From contig CABSIA010000017.1 of NCBI GenBank assembly GCA_902477645.1, forward strand, positions 1 to 31,047: 31,047 bases of DNA, given 5' to 3'. The stretch's first letter is position 1. Each line of letters starts with the position of its first letter. Shown here piece after piece: positions 1 to 6,117 of this stretch. The notes beneath the pieces were generated by a model. The model was given only the letters and a program-made list of their open reading frames with translations, was not told the origin of the DNA and made no database searches. The DNA comes from an uncultured Prevotella sp. (GTDB lineage: Bacteria; Bacteroidota; Bacteroidia; Bacteroidales; Bacteroidaceae). Made by a program: the position numbers and the translations under genes.

Positions 1-200
1 TGGTCATTCTTCATCTTTCGGGATCTTACTCCCGATAAATAAAGAATGTCGCTTTGACGAACTGTTGGTGCGGTTTCGCAGATGGGTGGGGAAAAGTAAT
101 AAAAAGGGAAGACGGCTTGACGCTTATAATAGCAGTACGCATACGGTTATAAGAGTAAACTTGCTAATAGTGGCTATAAAAGTAAACATGGTTGTATGAG

Positions 201-227
201 CAAAACAAAAGCGACCGAAGCCGCTTT
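201..227 (-). terminator. Rho-independent terminator of ssb
   Basis: Read on the minus strand this is an 8-bp stem (AAAGCGGC / GTCGCTTT, with one G-T pair) closed by a TTCG tetraloop and followed by TTTTGTTTTG. It lies 26 bases beyond the ssb stop codon, so it marks ssb as the last gene of its transcription unit. Confidence 0.75.
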
Positions 228-252
228 GTTTATTGGAGAGAATGAAGAAATC

Positions 253-636
253 CTATTTTTTGCCTTTCTTGGTAGGCTTTTCTGGCTCTGCCGCTGGAGC
301 TTCCTCCTTGTCTGGTGTAGGATAGAACTTGTTTGCGATGAAGACGATGCGGTTGTGCTTGGTGCCTTGCTGATCAACCCACTCGTCTGGTTTGAAGTAG
401 CCCTCGACGGTGAGCAAGGTTCCCTTCTGCAGCTTGTCGAAAGAGTCAACATGCTCGTTCTTGCGCCATGCCTCCATGTTCATGAAAGCTGATACTCTGT
501 TGGTTTCCTCACCATTCTTCTCCTGACGGCTGACTGCCAATGAGAAACGTGCTACAGAAGCGTTGGTGAACTGACGGATTTCTGCGTTGTTGCCTACGAA
601 TCCTGTTACTACGAAAGTGTTCTCGATCTTTTTCAT
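253..636 (-). CDS. ssb: Single-stranded DNA-binding protein (short, accessory type)
   Basis: This 127-aa protein would bind single-stranded DNA during replication, repair or conjugative transfer. Residues 1-105 read as an SSB OB fold: the opening MKKIENTFVVTGFVGNNAEI, the stretch ASVARFSLAVSR, and the LQKGTLLTVEGYF strand are all typical. The C-terminus is a lysine/proline-rich tail ending PTKKGKK. It lacks the acidic DDDIPF-like tip with which chromosomal SSBs recruit partner proteins, and it is shorter than most chromosomal SSBs. SSBs of this size and ending are known from Bacteroidales plasmids and conjugative elements. That fits the accessory genes at 1.4-2.4 kb, but element membership is inference. 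A clear terminator follows the gene. No convincing Bacteroidetes promoter was found directly upstream. Confidence 0.9.
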   Translation of the reverse strand: MKKIENTFVVTGFVGNNAEIRQFTNASVARFSLAVSRQEKNGEETNRVSAFMNMEAWRKNEHVDSFDKLQKGTLLTVEGYFKPDEWVDQQGTKHNRIVFIANKFYPTPDKEEAPAAEPEKPTKKGKK

Positions 637-918
637 ATTGAATTACTTTTTGAAGTGAAACTTGATTTTTACATGCAATCCAAGAGCAGGGATGTGGCAC
701 ATGAGGGCAGCACCATGAAAATCGACTATAATACTCGTTTTCTGTTGGCGGTGAGGAGAAAAAGGAAGATTATCGGCTATTTTATTGGTCACAGCGAAGC
801 GACCGCACAAGACGGATTCCATCTGTCGAAGCATCACGCTACCTTTGCATAGGAAAAATAGTGGCTTCAAAAAATCGGTAATTCAGAAAAGGACGCAAGA
901 ACACCGTAACAGCATCGT
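637..918. other. Intergenic stretch upstream of ssb, no firm gene
   Basis: A 75-codon minus-strand frame (643-870) starts with TTG and ends 6 bases before ssb. A shorter ATG-initiated version also exists. Its product is cysteine- and histidine-rich with no recognisable domain. It could be a remnant of a small gene, but I do not call it. I see no clear promoter or terminator here. Confidence 0.4.
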
Positions 919-1274
919 ATGGCTCAATCATTTGCAGTAACCATCACCAATGCAAAACACGTTTCCATGGCGTGTGCCGTCATAAACAATGGTAAACCAA
1001 CAGGCAATACACTTTTCCGCATGGAGGGTGGTCGCATGAGCATATTGACAAAGACAAGCAGAAGGAGAACCTGCTTCGAAGGCTACTCCTATTTGTAGAG
1101 GAAGGTAAGCATGAGCAACCAACTACAATCGCAATGCTGCAAACAAGATCCATCCTCAGACAAAAGGCTTCATTGTACGAAAAGCTCCAAGAAAGGCGTA
1201 GTCGCAGATTTTATCTCATACAAAGAGGCAGGTCGCCATTTGGCGAATACAACCATCAAAGCATAGCCATATAA
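919..1274 (+). pseudogene. Probable frameshifted small mobile-element gene
   Basis: An ATG at 919 opens a frame that starts MAQSFAVTITNAKHVSMACA and runs protein-like to about 1034 (…LFRMEGGR). It then turns into low-quality sequence and stops at 1098. From about 1035 a second frame, shifted by -1, continues with a charged helix-like stretch (HEHIDKDKQKENLLRRLLLF) and stays open to a stop at 1272-1274. Joined, the two would give about 118 aa. The simplest reading is one gene broken by a single-base indel near 1030-1037. An alternative is two small genes: another short frame, 1111-1266 (51 aa), has a good AGGAAGG ribosome-binding site. I do not recognise the family. Confidence 0.35.
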
Positions 1275-1282
1275 AAGTTTAT

Positions 1283-1308
1283 CGGCAAACGATGAAGGGA
1301 GTTTGCCG
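1283..1308. repeat. Small hairpin, possible weak terminator of the minus-strand operon
   Basis: CGGCAAAC (1283-1290) and GTTTGCCG (1301-1308) form a perfect 8-bp stem with a 10-nt loop. On the minus strand it lies about 80 bases past the stop of the 58-aa gene and is followed by an AT-rich run without a proper T tract, so the terminator role is uncertain. Confidence 0.4.
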
Positions 1309-1324
1309 TTACATACAAAAGGGC

Positions 1325-1350
1325 TTTTACTGGCGGAAAGAAAAAAGATG
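1325..1350 (+). repeat. Copy 1 of the TTACTGGCGGAAAG repeat
   Basis: These 26 bases, built around TTACTGGCGGAAAG, are identical to the reverse complement of 2912-2937. A third, shorter match lies at 2745-2763. The copies flank the small operon at 1387-2403. Role unknown. Confidence 0.75.
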
Positions 1351-1386
1351 CCTGGCGAGTATAACCTTCACCAAGCATCCTTTTCG

Positions 1387-1563
1387 TCAGTCATAGACAA
1401 GAACGTCATCACGTCTTTCTACAATTTCCTTGCCATTGCGCAATTTCACTACGATGTCCTCACCATAGTCTGCAACCACGAAACCTTCTGTGCGTCCTCT
1501 GTAGGGTATCAGCAGTGTGCAACTGCAACCGATAATGTCGGTCAATTCTTCGTATTCAAACAT
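1387..1563 (-). CDS. Small protein of 58 aa, last gene of an accessory operon
   Basis: Translating the minus strand from the ATG at 1563-1561 gives a clean 58-aa product. It begins MFEYEELTDIIGCSCTLLIP and ends RRDDVLVYD, with the stop at 1389-1387. The start lies 4 bases beyond the stop of the DUF6926-like gene, so translational coupling is likely. The alternating pattern (GCSCTLLIPYRGRTEGFVVA, then DIVVKLRNGKEIVERRDDV) suggests a small all-beta fold of SH3/KOW type. That is a prediction from pattern only. No catalytic motif and no signal peptide are visible. The spacing and protein-like composition argue that it is real although it is short. Function unknown. Confidence 0.65.
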   Translation of the reverse strand: MFEYEELTDIIGCSCTLLIPYRGRTEGFVVADYGEDIVVKLRNGKEIVERRDDVLVYD

Positions 1564-1567
1564 AGCT

Positions 1568-1822
1568 CTATAAAGTTTGTGGGTTCTCCGAATGATAAAT
1601 CACCTTGCAATCCTCAACCTCGGCAGGTAGTCCAAAGGCAGGATAGTGTGAGAATGATGCGTTTCCATCTTGGCTGAGTGGAGAAACAATCTCCACTTGC
1701 CATTTCTGCATGAAGCCATCAACCATCTTGATGTCTTCATCGCTCAATCCCGTAGGGTCGCCATTGATGATGTAGCATAATGCCCATGTGGGGATTTTCT
1801 CTATCGTCTCAAATCTTTCCAT
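1568..1822 (-). CDS. DUF6926-like accessory protein, 84 aa
   Basis: This small acidic soluble protein starts MERFETIEKIPTWALCYIIN and carries the phrase GDPTGLSDEDIKMVDGFMQK. That wording matches the family of small proteins I know as DUF6926, found in Bacteroides/Prevotella conjugative elements and given no function. The family name is from memory and was not checked. The start ATG shares one base with the TGA of the upstream gene (TGATG), and its stop is 4 bases before the next small gene, so the three genes form one tightly coupled operon. There is no signal peptide or membrane segment, so it should be cytoplasmic. Confidence 0.7.
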   Translation of the reverse strand: MERFETIEKIPTWALCYIINGDPTGLSDEDIKMVDGFMQKWQVEIVSPLSQDGNASFSHYPAFGLPAEVEDCKVIYHSENPQTL

Positions 1823-2403
1823 CAGTCAAACGCGAACTTGTTTATATAAAAATAGGTGTCCACGTTCTCATACTCATAGCCGTTGATGAAGTCCACCATT
1901 TCATCTTCGGTTCTGTCACCTTGCGAGATACCCATCTTCTCACACCACTTGGCAATAGCATCTTGGCAAGTGTCAAAGATGTCCTCACAAGCATCCTCGA
2001 AAGGCTCACCCGAAGAACTCACACAGCATTCCTCTGGGAAGAAGCCTTGCTCGTCATGGACATAGAAAATGTCGCATCCACATTCTATCTCACGATAACT
2101 GACGGAAAGTTCTCCACCAAGAACTTTGTTCAGTTCATCAAAGAACTCCTCACAGGCAGACCATGCACTTTCGGTGTCAAAGGACAACAAGCAGATGTCC
2201 TCGTCTGCCTCAAACTCTGCCCAATAGATATATCCTCTTACCGATATGCCCATCTTCTCATAGTCGATGCCATAGTGTTCCGCCAACTTGTAGAGATGTA
2301 CGTTCTTGGTGTTCACCTCCATTGTTTGGAGCGTGTTCCAAAGGTCGGCTACCGCCTTGCGTTCGCCCATCACCTTGTACTGAGTGTCACAAATGTTTGC
2401 CAT
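1822..2403 (-). CDS. Api92/DUF1281-like ferredoxin-fold protein, 193 aa
   Basis: The protein starts MANICDTQYKVMGERKAVAD, then has a short strand-helix pattern, a YIYWAEFEADEDICLLSFDT segment and a strongly acidic, cysteine- and aromatic-rich second half. The N-terminal pattern (a strand with a possible metal- or ligand-binding Cys, then a helix whose residues are involved in 'residue x counts') and the W-AEF block resemble the Api92-like / YubB (DUF1281) family carried by plasmids and phages. Those proteins have no established biochemical role. No signal peptide, membrane segment or catalytic motif is evident. It is the first gene of the coupled three-gene minus-strand operon. I found no convincing -7/-33 promoter in front of it. 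Family assignment is moderate, function unknown. Confidence 0.7.
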   Translation of the reverse strand: MANICDTQYKVMGERKAVADLWNTLQTMEVNTKNVHLYKLAEHYGIDYEKMGISVRGYIYWAEFEADEDICLLSFDTESAWSACEEFFDELNKVLGGELSVSYREIECGCDIFYVHDEQGFFPEECCVSSSGEPFEDACEDIFDTCQDAIAKWCEKMGISQGDRTEDEMVDFINGYEYENVDTYFYINKFAFD

Positions 2404-2490
2404 AAGTCTTCATTTTTTTATTCCCTAATTTTGCATCTGCAATTTCGGGCTTGATTTAAATTTTGTTGCCTCAAAAGGTGTCTGTGCTTT

Positions 2491-2569
2491 TCCTGCAAGG
2501 TTCTCTGCTAAAATACAACCTGCAAGGTGGAGATTTTAGCAAGAGACCATAGGCACTGACCTTGCAAGG
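2491..2569. repeat. Hairpin with iterated TGCAAGG motifs
   Basis: TCTCTGCTAAAAT (2502-2514) pairs with ATTTTAGCAAGAGA (2533-2546) except for one extra base. CCTGCAAGG occurs at 2492-2500 and in the loop at 2519-2527, and CCTTGCAAGG at 2560-2569. Spaced copies beside a stem resemble a protein-binding site such as a recombination or transfer site, but no such role can be shown. Confidence 0.5.
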
Positions 2570-2744
2570 AATATGGGTACAGACATTACCTTTGCAACCA
2601 AATTTATCAAAGCCCAGAAATGGTGATGAAGATTCAGGTAACGGAGTAACAATTAGAAAAGTTGAGATATGAGGATAAAAAGAGACAAGAACGACTTGAA
2701 ACAAGCGATTACAAGTGGAAAGTAACAGAAATCATACAAGAGTT

Positions 2745-2763
2745 CTTACTGGCGGAAAGAAAG
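2745..2763 (+). repeat. Copy 2 of the TTACTGGCGGAAAG repeat (short)
   Basis: CTTACTGGCGGAAAGAAA matches copies 1 and 3 over its core. The upstream flank (ATACAAGAGTTC) also resembles that of copy 1 (ATACAAAAGGGC). Confidence 0.65.
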
Positions 2764-2911
2764 AGAGCGACAACCCAATACTGCACATGGCACGATTGGG
2801 CTATCGCTCCGCAATTCGTTCAGTTCATCCAGTCCATTAGTATATATATCCTAAGATGAATGAATTTATATTTGTGTATTGGCTTTGGTTGGCAGCCATA
2901 GACAAGTAACA

Positions 2912-2937
2912 CATCTTTTTTCTTTCCGCCAGTAAAA
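2912..2937 (-). repeat. Copy 3 of the TTACTGGCGGAAAG repeat (inverted)
   Basis: The reverse complement of these 26 bases equals 1325-1350 exactly. With copy 1 it makes a long-range inverted pair about 1.6 kb apart, enclosing the three-gene operon. Confidence 0.75.
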
Positions 2938-3587
2938 ACGGTTCTTGAAATAAAAGTAACAGGGAAAATGGTTGTTGGGTAGCAAAATTTGTTGCACAAG
3001 ATTTGTTTTTCATTTTGTTGGTTCTTTCTTGTCACCCAATAAAATGATTCTTACGTTTGAGTTTTCCTGTACCTGCTGATAATCAAGTAGGTAACAAATA
3101 AGAAATATCGTCTTTCAATGTACAACGCAAGACCCCACGCCGATATGAATATATAATAACCCCAACAGACTTGACTTTATCATCATACAAAGATAATGAC
3201 AAGCCAAGTCAAGGGGATGATATAACATCATACCCGTGGCATCTACCGTTGCTATGCTCCAAACAGAATTTTTGAAATTTCTCAGGTTTCAGTATGCTTA
3301 GAACAAAGCGCATGTAAACGCCTCTCCATATATGGTACCCCACTTACAAAACCCTTCATGAGTCCCGGTCGTTTCAATCTATATCACATTCATGATAATA
3401 TCATCGAACAACCCTCGGCGTGAGGATTTTGCAAAATTAAACAAAATATTTGAAATATTGAGATTAAAGCCCCAAAATTTTTCATCAATGTATCTTTTTT
3501 ATTTAATAAAAATGGGGTCTTAAAACTTTCCACAGAAAACAGCACGGGAAAGCCTGCAAAAAAAATACAAAGAGGTGCGATTGTCAT

Positions 3588-3645
3588 CGCAAGCGGCTTC
3601 ATTGGCACTTGAACCCGCTTGCAATGTCCAATGAAGCCGCTTGCG
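3588..3645. repeat. REP-like palindrome, AGCCGCTTGC family
   Basis: The 18-base arm starting CGCAAGCGGCTTC (3588-3605) is a perfect inverted match of 3628-3645, ending GAAGCCGCTTGCG. A degenerate third unit (CCCGCTTGCAATG) lies between the arms. The right arm runs into TTTTTG on the plus strand. The same unit recurs at 15246-15325. It sits downstream of the hydrolase gene (minus strand, stop at 3674). Confidence 0.85.
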
Positions 3646-3673
3646 TTTTTGTGGAGTATGAAAGATTGCAAAT

Positions 3674-5026
3674 TTACAGCGACTTTATAAACTGCACTAT
3701 CGCATCAAGAACCTCGGGCGAGATCGTCTCATGGATTTCGCCATATTCTGCGACTTCTCCTGTCCCTGCATGTTGCAAAAGATGGTTCAAGCCTGGCATC
3801 GACATAGTTTTCGCATGAGGGACGAGTTCTTTTACGACGTCCAGATTGTCAGCACTGACCTGCACGTCTTTTTCACCGTTTATTGCCAATGTCGGGCATT
3901 TCACCAGTTTTAGATACCCACGTGGATTTAAAGTCAAGAATGCGTCAAACCATTTGGTGCGTATCTTTTGAGTGGCCTCAAGCGATGACGCTATCATTGG
4001 AGGAACATCCACCAGAGCGGCTTTAGCCAGTGAGTCTACGTCGATATGCATTGGAATTCCCCGATGTGCCTGCTCTATCATTGTGTCGAACAAACGGCTG
4101 ATGAGTTTCAGGCTGTTTTCTTTGTCTGTGGCCGACAAATTCAGCACATCGAGTCCGTGGCTGTTTTGCCTCATTAGAGTCTCTTTGCCAGAGATTGCCA
4201 TACCAGCCAACGAGACAATGAAATCTGTTTTTCCCTCGGCGCCGAGCATGAAAGCTATAGTCCCACCTTCAGAATGTCCGAGGACTCCCACTTTTCCAAT
4301 TGGAGCAACATTTCGTAAAAAATTAATGCCACAGGCTGCGTCATCCATAAATGTCGAAGTTGTCGCATCAAGGAAATTTCCTGTAGACTTACCTGTTCCA
4401 CGGTCGTCATACCGCAACGAAGCTATGCCGTTTCGGGCAAGAAAGTCGGCAATTACGGCAAACGGTTTATGCTCAAAAAGTTCCTCGTCACGGTTTTGCG
4501 GTCCGCTGCCTGTCACCATCACCACAGCAGGCATTTTCTTGCTTTCTGCCGTAGACGGAATTGTCAAAGTGGCGCTCATTATGGCTCCATCAGCCGTGGT
4601 GAAAGTTGTATCGGTAACCGAGTAAGGAAAAGGAGGCTTAGGAGTCTGAGGCCGACGCTCCTCTATCGGGCTATCAGGAGTCAGGTTTAGCGGAAACGCA
4701 TAGCCCTGCTGGCGAAAAGTTCCTGTAATAATATTTCCCGTTATTTTGCCTGTATACGACGCTCCTATGGCAGCGCATGTAAACGACAGCGAGTCTGCAG
4801 TACAAACCGCAACCTCTGTAGAAATTCCCTGTGCGCCTTGTGAAGGAGAGTCCATAGTACACAAAGTTTTTCCGTCTGCCGCCTCAGTGAAATGAAACAC
4901 TAAAGGAAGCTTAATCTGTCCCAAATCAAGTTCTCCACGCCAAGTTCCGTTAAGCCCATAGACATTTGTTACAGACAAGCAGACAGCAGCAAGCAATCCG
5001 AAGATATTCCACAATATATTTTTCAT
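3674..5026 (-). CDS. Secreted alpha/beta hydrolase, 450 aa
   Basis: An N-terminal signal peptide is visible (hydrophobic residues 5-22, ending about VYG). Residues 25-118 form a beta-rich N-terminal domain (starting NGTWRGELD). An alpha/beta hydrolase domain follows from about residue 135. The nucleophile elbow is GHSEGG at 250-255 (Ser252). The probable acid is Asp387 in NGEKDVQV, and the catalytic His is His415 in GLNHLL. The phrase YDDRGTGKS at 206-214 is typical of Bacteroidetes exported hydrolases of the dienelactone hydrolase/BAAT-like group. It should act in the periplasm or outside the cell as an esterase or acyl hydrolase. The substrate cannot be read. A -7-like TATCTTTG lies upstream on the minus strand (5054-5061). 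It appears to be a single-gene unit, with no neighbour that narrows its role. Confidence 0.9.
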   Translation of the reverse strand: MKNILWNIFGLLAAVCLSVTNVYGLNGTWRGELDLGQIKLPLVFHFTEAADGKTLCTMDSPSQGAQGISTEVAVCTADSLSFTCAAIGASYTGKITGNIITGTFRQQGYAFPLNLTPDSPIEERRPQTPKPPFPYSVTDTTFTTADGAIMSATLTIPSTAESKKMPAVVMVTGSGPQNRDEELFEHKPFAVIADFLARNGIASLRYDDRGTGKSTGNFLDATTSTFMDDAACGINFLRNVAPIGKVGVLGHSEGGTIAFMLGAEGKTDFIVSLAGMAISGKETLMRQNSHGLDVLNLSATDKENSLKLISRLFDTMIEQAHRGIPMHIDVDSLAKAALVDVPPMIASSLEATQKIRTKWFDAFLTLNPRGYLKLVKCPTLAINGEKDVQVSADNLDVVKELVPHAKTMSMPGLNHLLQHAGTGEVAEYGEIHETISPEVLDAIVQFIKSL

Positions 5027-5053
5027 CAGTTCAAATCATTAATACCATTTTTG

Positions 5054-5061
5054 CAAAGATA
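5054..5061 (-). promoter_or_regulatory. Possible -7 box for the hydrolase gene
   Basis: On the minus strand this reads TATCTTTG, a full match to TAnnTTTG, 28 bases before the start codon. No good -33 TTTG stands at the usual spacing, so confidence is limited. Confidence 0.4.
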
Positions 5062-5161
5062 CAAACTTTAATCTGAAAAAGCGGAATAAATTATGATTAT
5101 TTGGAAAATTACTATCATATTAATACATAGAGACACTAAGAAAAATGCGATTTTTCTTTTC

Positions 5162-5334
5162 TATTCCACTCGTTTAAATAAATTTCTCTCGCTCAAGAAT
5201 ACAAATTCATTTGCATTCTCTTCGCTTAATCGAAATTTTGCACTACCTTTAAATAAGGTAGGCCGCACTCAGGAATACAAAACAAAATTTCATATTTGTT
5301 TTGTTATTCCACTCGTTTGCACTACCTTTGCAGA
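5162..5334 (+). repeat. Duplicated promoter-bearing block upstream of the flavodoxin/ferredoxin gene
   Basis: The phrase ATTCCACTCGTTT occurs at about 5162-5174 and 5307-5319. GCACTACCTTT occurs near 5240 and 5319. A CTCA(A/G)GAATACAAA phrase occurs twice as well. Two diverged copies of one promoter-like unit thus lie in tandem. The second copy contains an inverted repeat (5273-5286 against 5295-5309, one extra base) and the functional-looking promoter. The first copy's -7 box has decayed to TACCTTTA. Confidence 0.65.
5300..5330 (+). promoter_or_regulatory. Bacteroidetes promoter, apparently leaderless
   Basis: -33 TTTG at 5300-5303, 19-nt spacer, -7 TACCTTTG at 5323-5330. The start codon of the next gene begins at 5335, only 4 bases after the -7 box. 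Transcription would start at or next to the ATG, leaving little or no leader. Confidence 0.75.
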
Positions 5335-6117
5335 ATGATATTTTATTTTTCAGGTACTGGCAACACCAGATGGGCTGCCATGAAATTGGCTGAGGCAACG
5401 GGAGAAGATATTGTCTTTATTCCCGACGTGCGACATGACAGCTTCAAGCCCAAGTTGTCAGAAGGCGAGAGGATAGGATTTTGCTTTCCTGTCCATGGCT
5501 GGCGTCCGCCAACAATTGTTAGAGAATTCATCAGAAATCTGCAGATTGACAATGCTACCGACAGATATGTATATGCGCTTGTCACTGCCGGTGACAACAT
5601 AGGCGAGACTATAGACATAGTGCGCAAAGAGCTGAAATCAAAAGGATTACCCCTGCATGCCGCATGCTCACTTATAATGCCCGAAAGCTATGTGGGATTG
5701 CCGTTTATGGACGTTGACACAAAAGAAAAAGAACAACAGAAAATTGCGGCGGCGGCAAAGAAACTTGAGTGGTTTGCCAAGGTGGTAACGAAAAAGGAAA
5801 AGGGCGCAGAAGATCTCGTAAGAGGAAATTGGCCAAAAACCAACTCACGGCTCATTGGTGCCGTATTCTACAAATTTCTGATCAACGACAAGCCTTTTCG
5901 TGTGGACGAGGAAAAATGCATTGGCTGTGGCAAATGTGCCAACGTTTGCAGCGTTGGCAACATTGAAATGGAAAATGACAAATTGCCACAATGGAAACAC
6001 AACGGCGACTGCATGACCTGCTTCAGCTGCTATCACCACTGCCCTACCCATGCCATTGAGTTCGGCAACAGAACAAAGAAAAAGGGACAATATTTTTTTA
6101 AACAAAAGACAAAATAA
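5335..6117 (+). CDS. EFR1-type flavodoxin / 2[4Fe-4S] ferredoxin fusion, 260 aa
   Basis: The N-terminus MIFYFSGTGNTRWAA is a flavodoxin FMN phosphate-binding loop, and a flavodoxin-like domain extends to about residue 150. The C-terminus has two CxxCxxCxxxC clusters: Cys195/198/201/205 and Cys226/229/232/236, each followed later by the usual Pro or Gly context. This order matches the EFR1 family of cytoplasmic electron-transfer proteins. Their redox partners are generally unknown. The ATG at 5335 is chosen because the flavodoxin motif starts there. An upstream in-frame ATG at 5296 would lie inside the promoter. The stop codon directly abuts the ATG of the M6 protease gene, so the two are co-transcribed. 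A direct functional link between the two is not evident. Confidence 0.9.
   Translation: MIFYFSGTGNTRWAAMKLAEATGEDIVFIPDVRHDSFKPKLSEGERIGFCFPVHGWRPPTIVREFIRNLQIDNATDRYVYALVTAGDNIGETIDIVRKELKSKGLPLHAACSLIMPESYVGLPFMDVDTKEKEQQKIAAAAKKLEWFAKVVTKKEKGAEDLVRGNWPKTNSRLIGAVFYKFLINDKPFRVDEEKCIGCGKCANVCSVGNIEMENDKLPQWKHNGDCMTCFSCYHHCPTHAIEFGNRTKKKGQYFFKQKTK

Larger units (their letters stand above)
2404..3587. other. About 1.2 kb without a convincing gene, repeat-bearing, possibly decayed mobile DNA
   Basis: Only short frames of poor quality occur (for example minus 2471-2704 and 2820-3035, plus 2662-2859). The stretch holds an imperfect hairpin with three GCAAGG motifs (2491-2569), two copies of the TTACTGGCGGAAAG repeat, an inverted repeat CTTGACTT/AAGTCAAG (3170-3177 and 3206-3213), and a small palindrome ATGATA-A-TATCAT near 3391-3403. 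A TACCTTTG box occurs near 2587, but no gene follows it. I read this as the boundary between accessory DNA and ordinary chromosome, which is inference. Confidence 0.5.

Noticed and set aside
2..199. Open plus-strand frame of 65 codons from the window edge, ending before the ssb terminator
   Set aside because: It could be the C-terminus of a truncated gene, but its sequence has no protein-like pattern or domain, and no start is visible.
643..870. Minus-strand frame of 75 codons immediately upstream of ssb
   Set aside because: It starts with TTG, has no domain and an unusual Cys/His composition. Proximity to ssb is the only argument.
1780..2454. Long plus-strand frame of 224 codons
   Set aside because: It lies antisense to the coupled DUF1281-like and DUF6926-like genes, which are supported by spacing and composition. 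It reads as a shadow.
1..3587. Calling the left end a defined integrative conjugative element
   Set aside because: No integrase, relaxase, tra gene or attachment-site pair is visible, so only an accessory or mobile-like origin can be suggested.
5093..5338. Plus-strand frame of 81 codons before the flavodoxin/ferredoxin gene
   Set aside because: It covers the duplicated promoter block, is low in complexity and contains the promoter itself.
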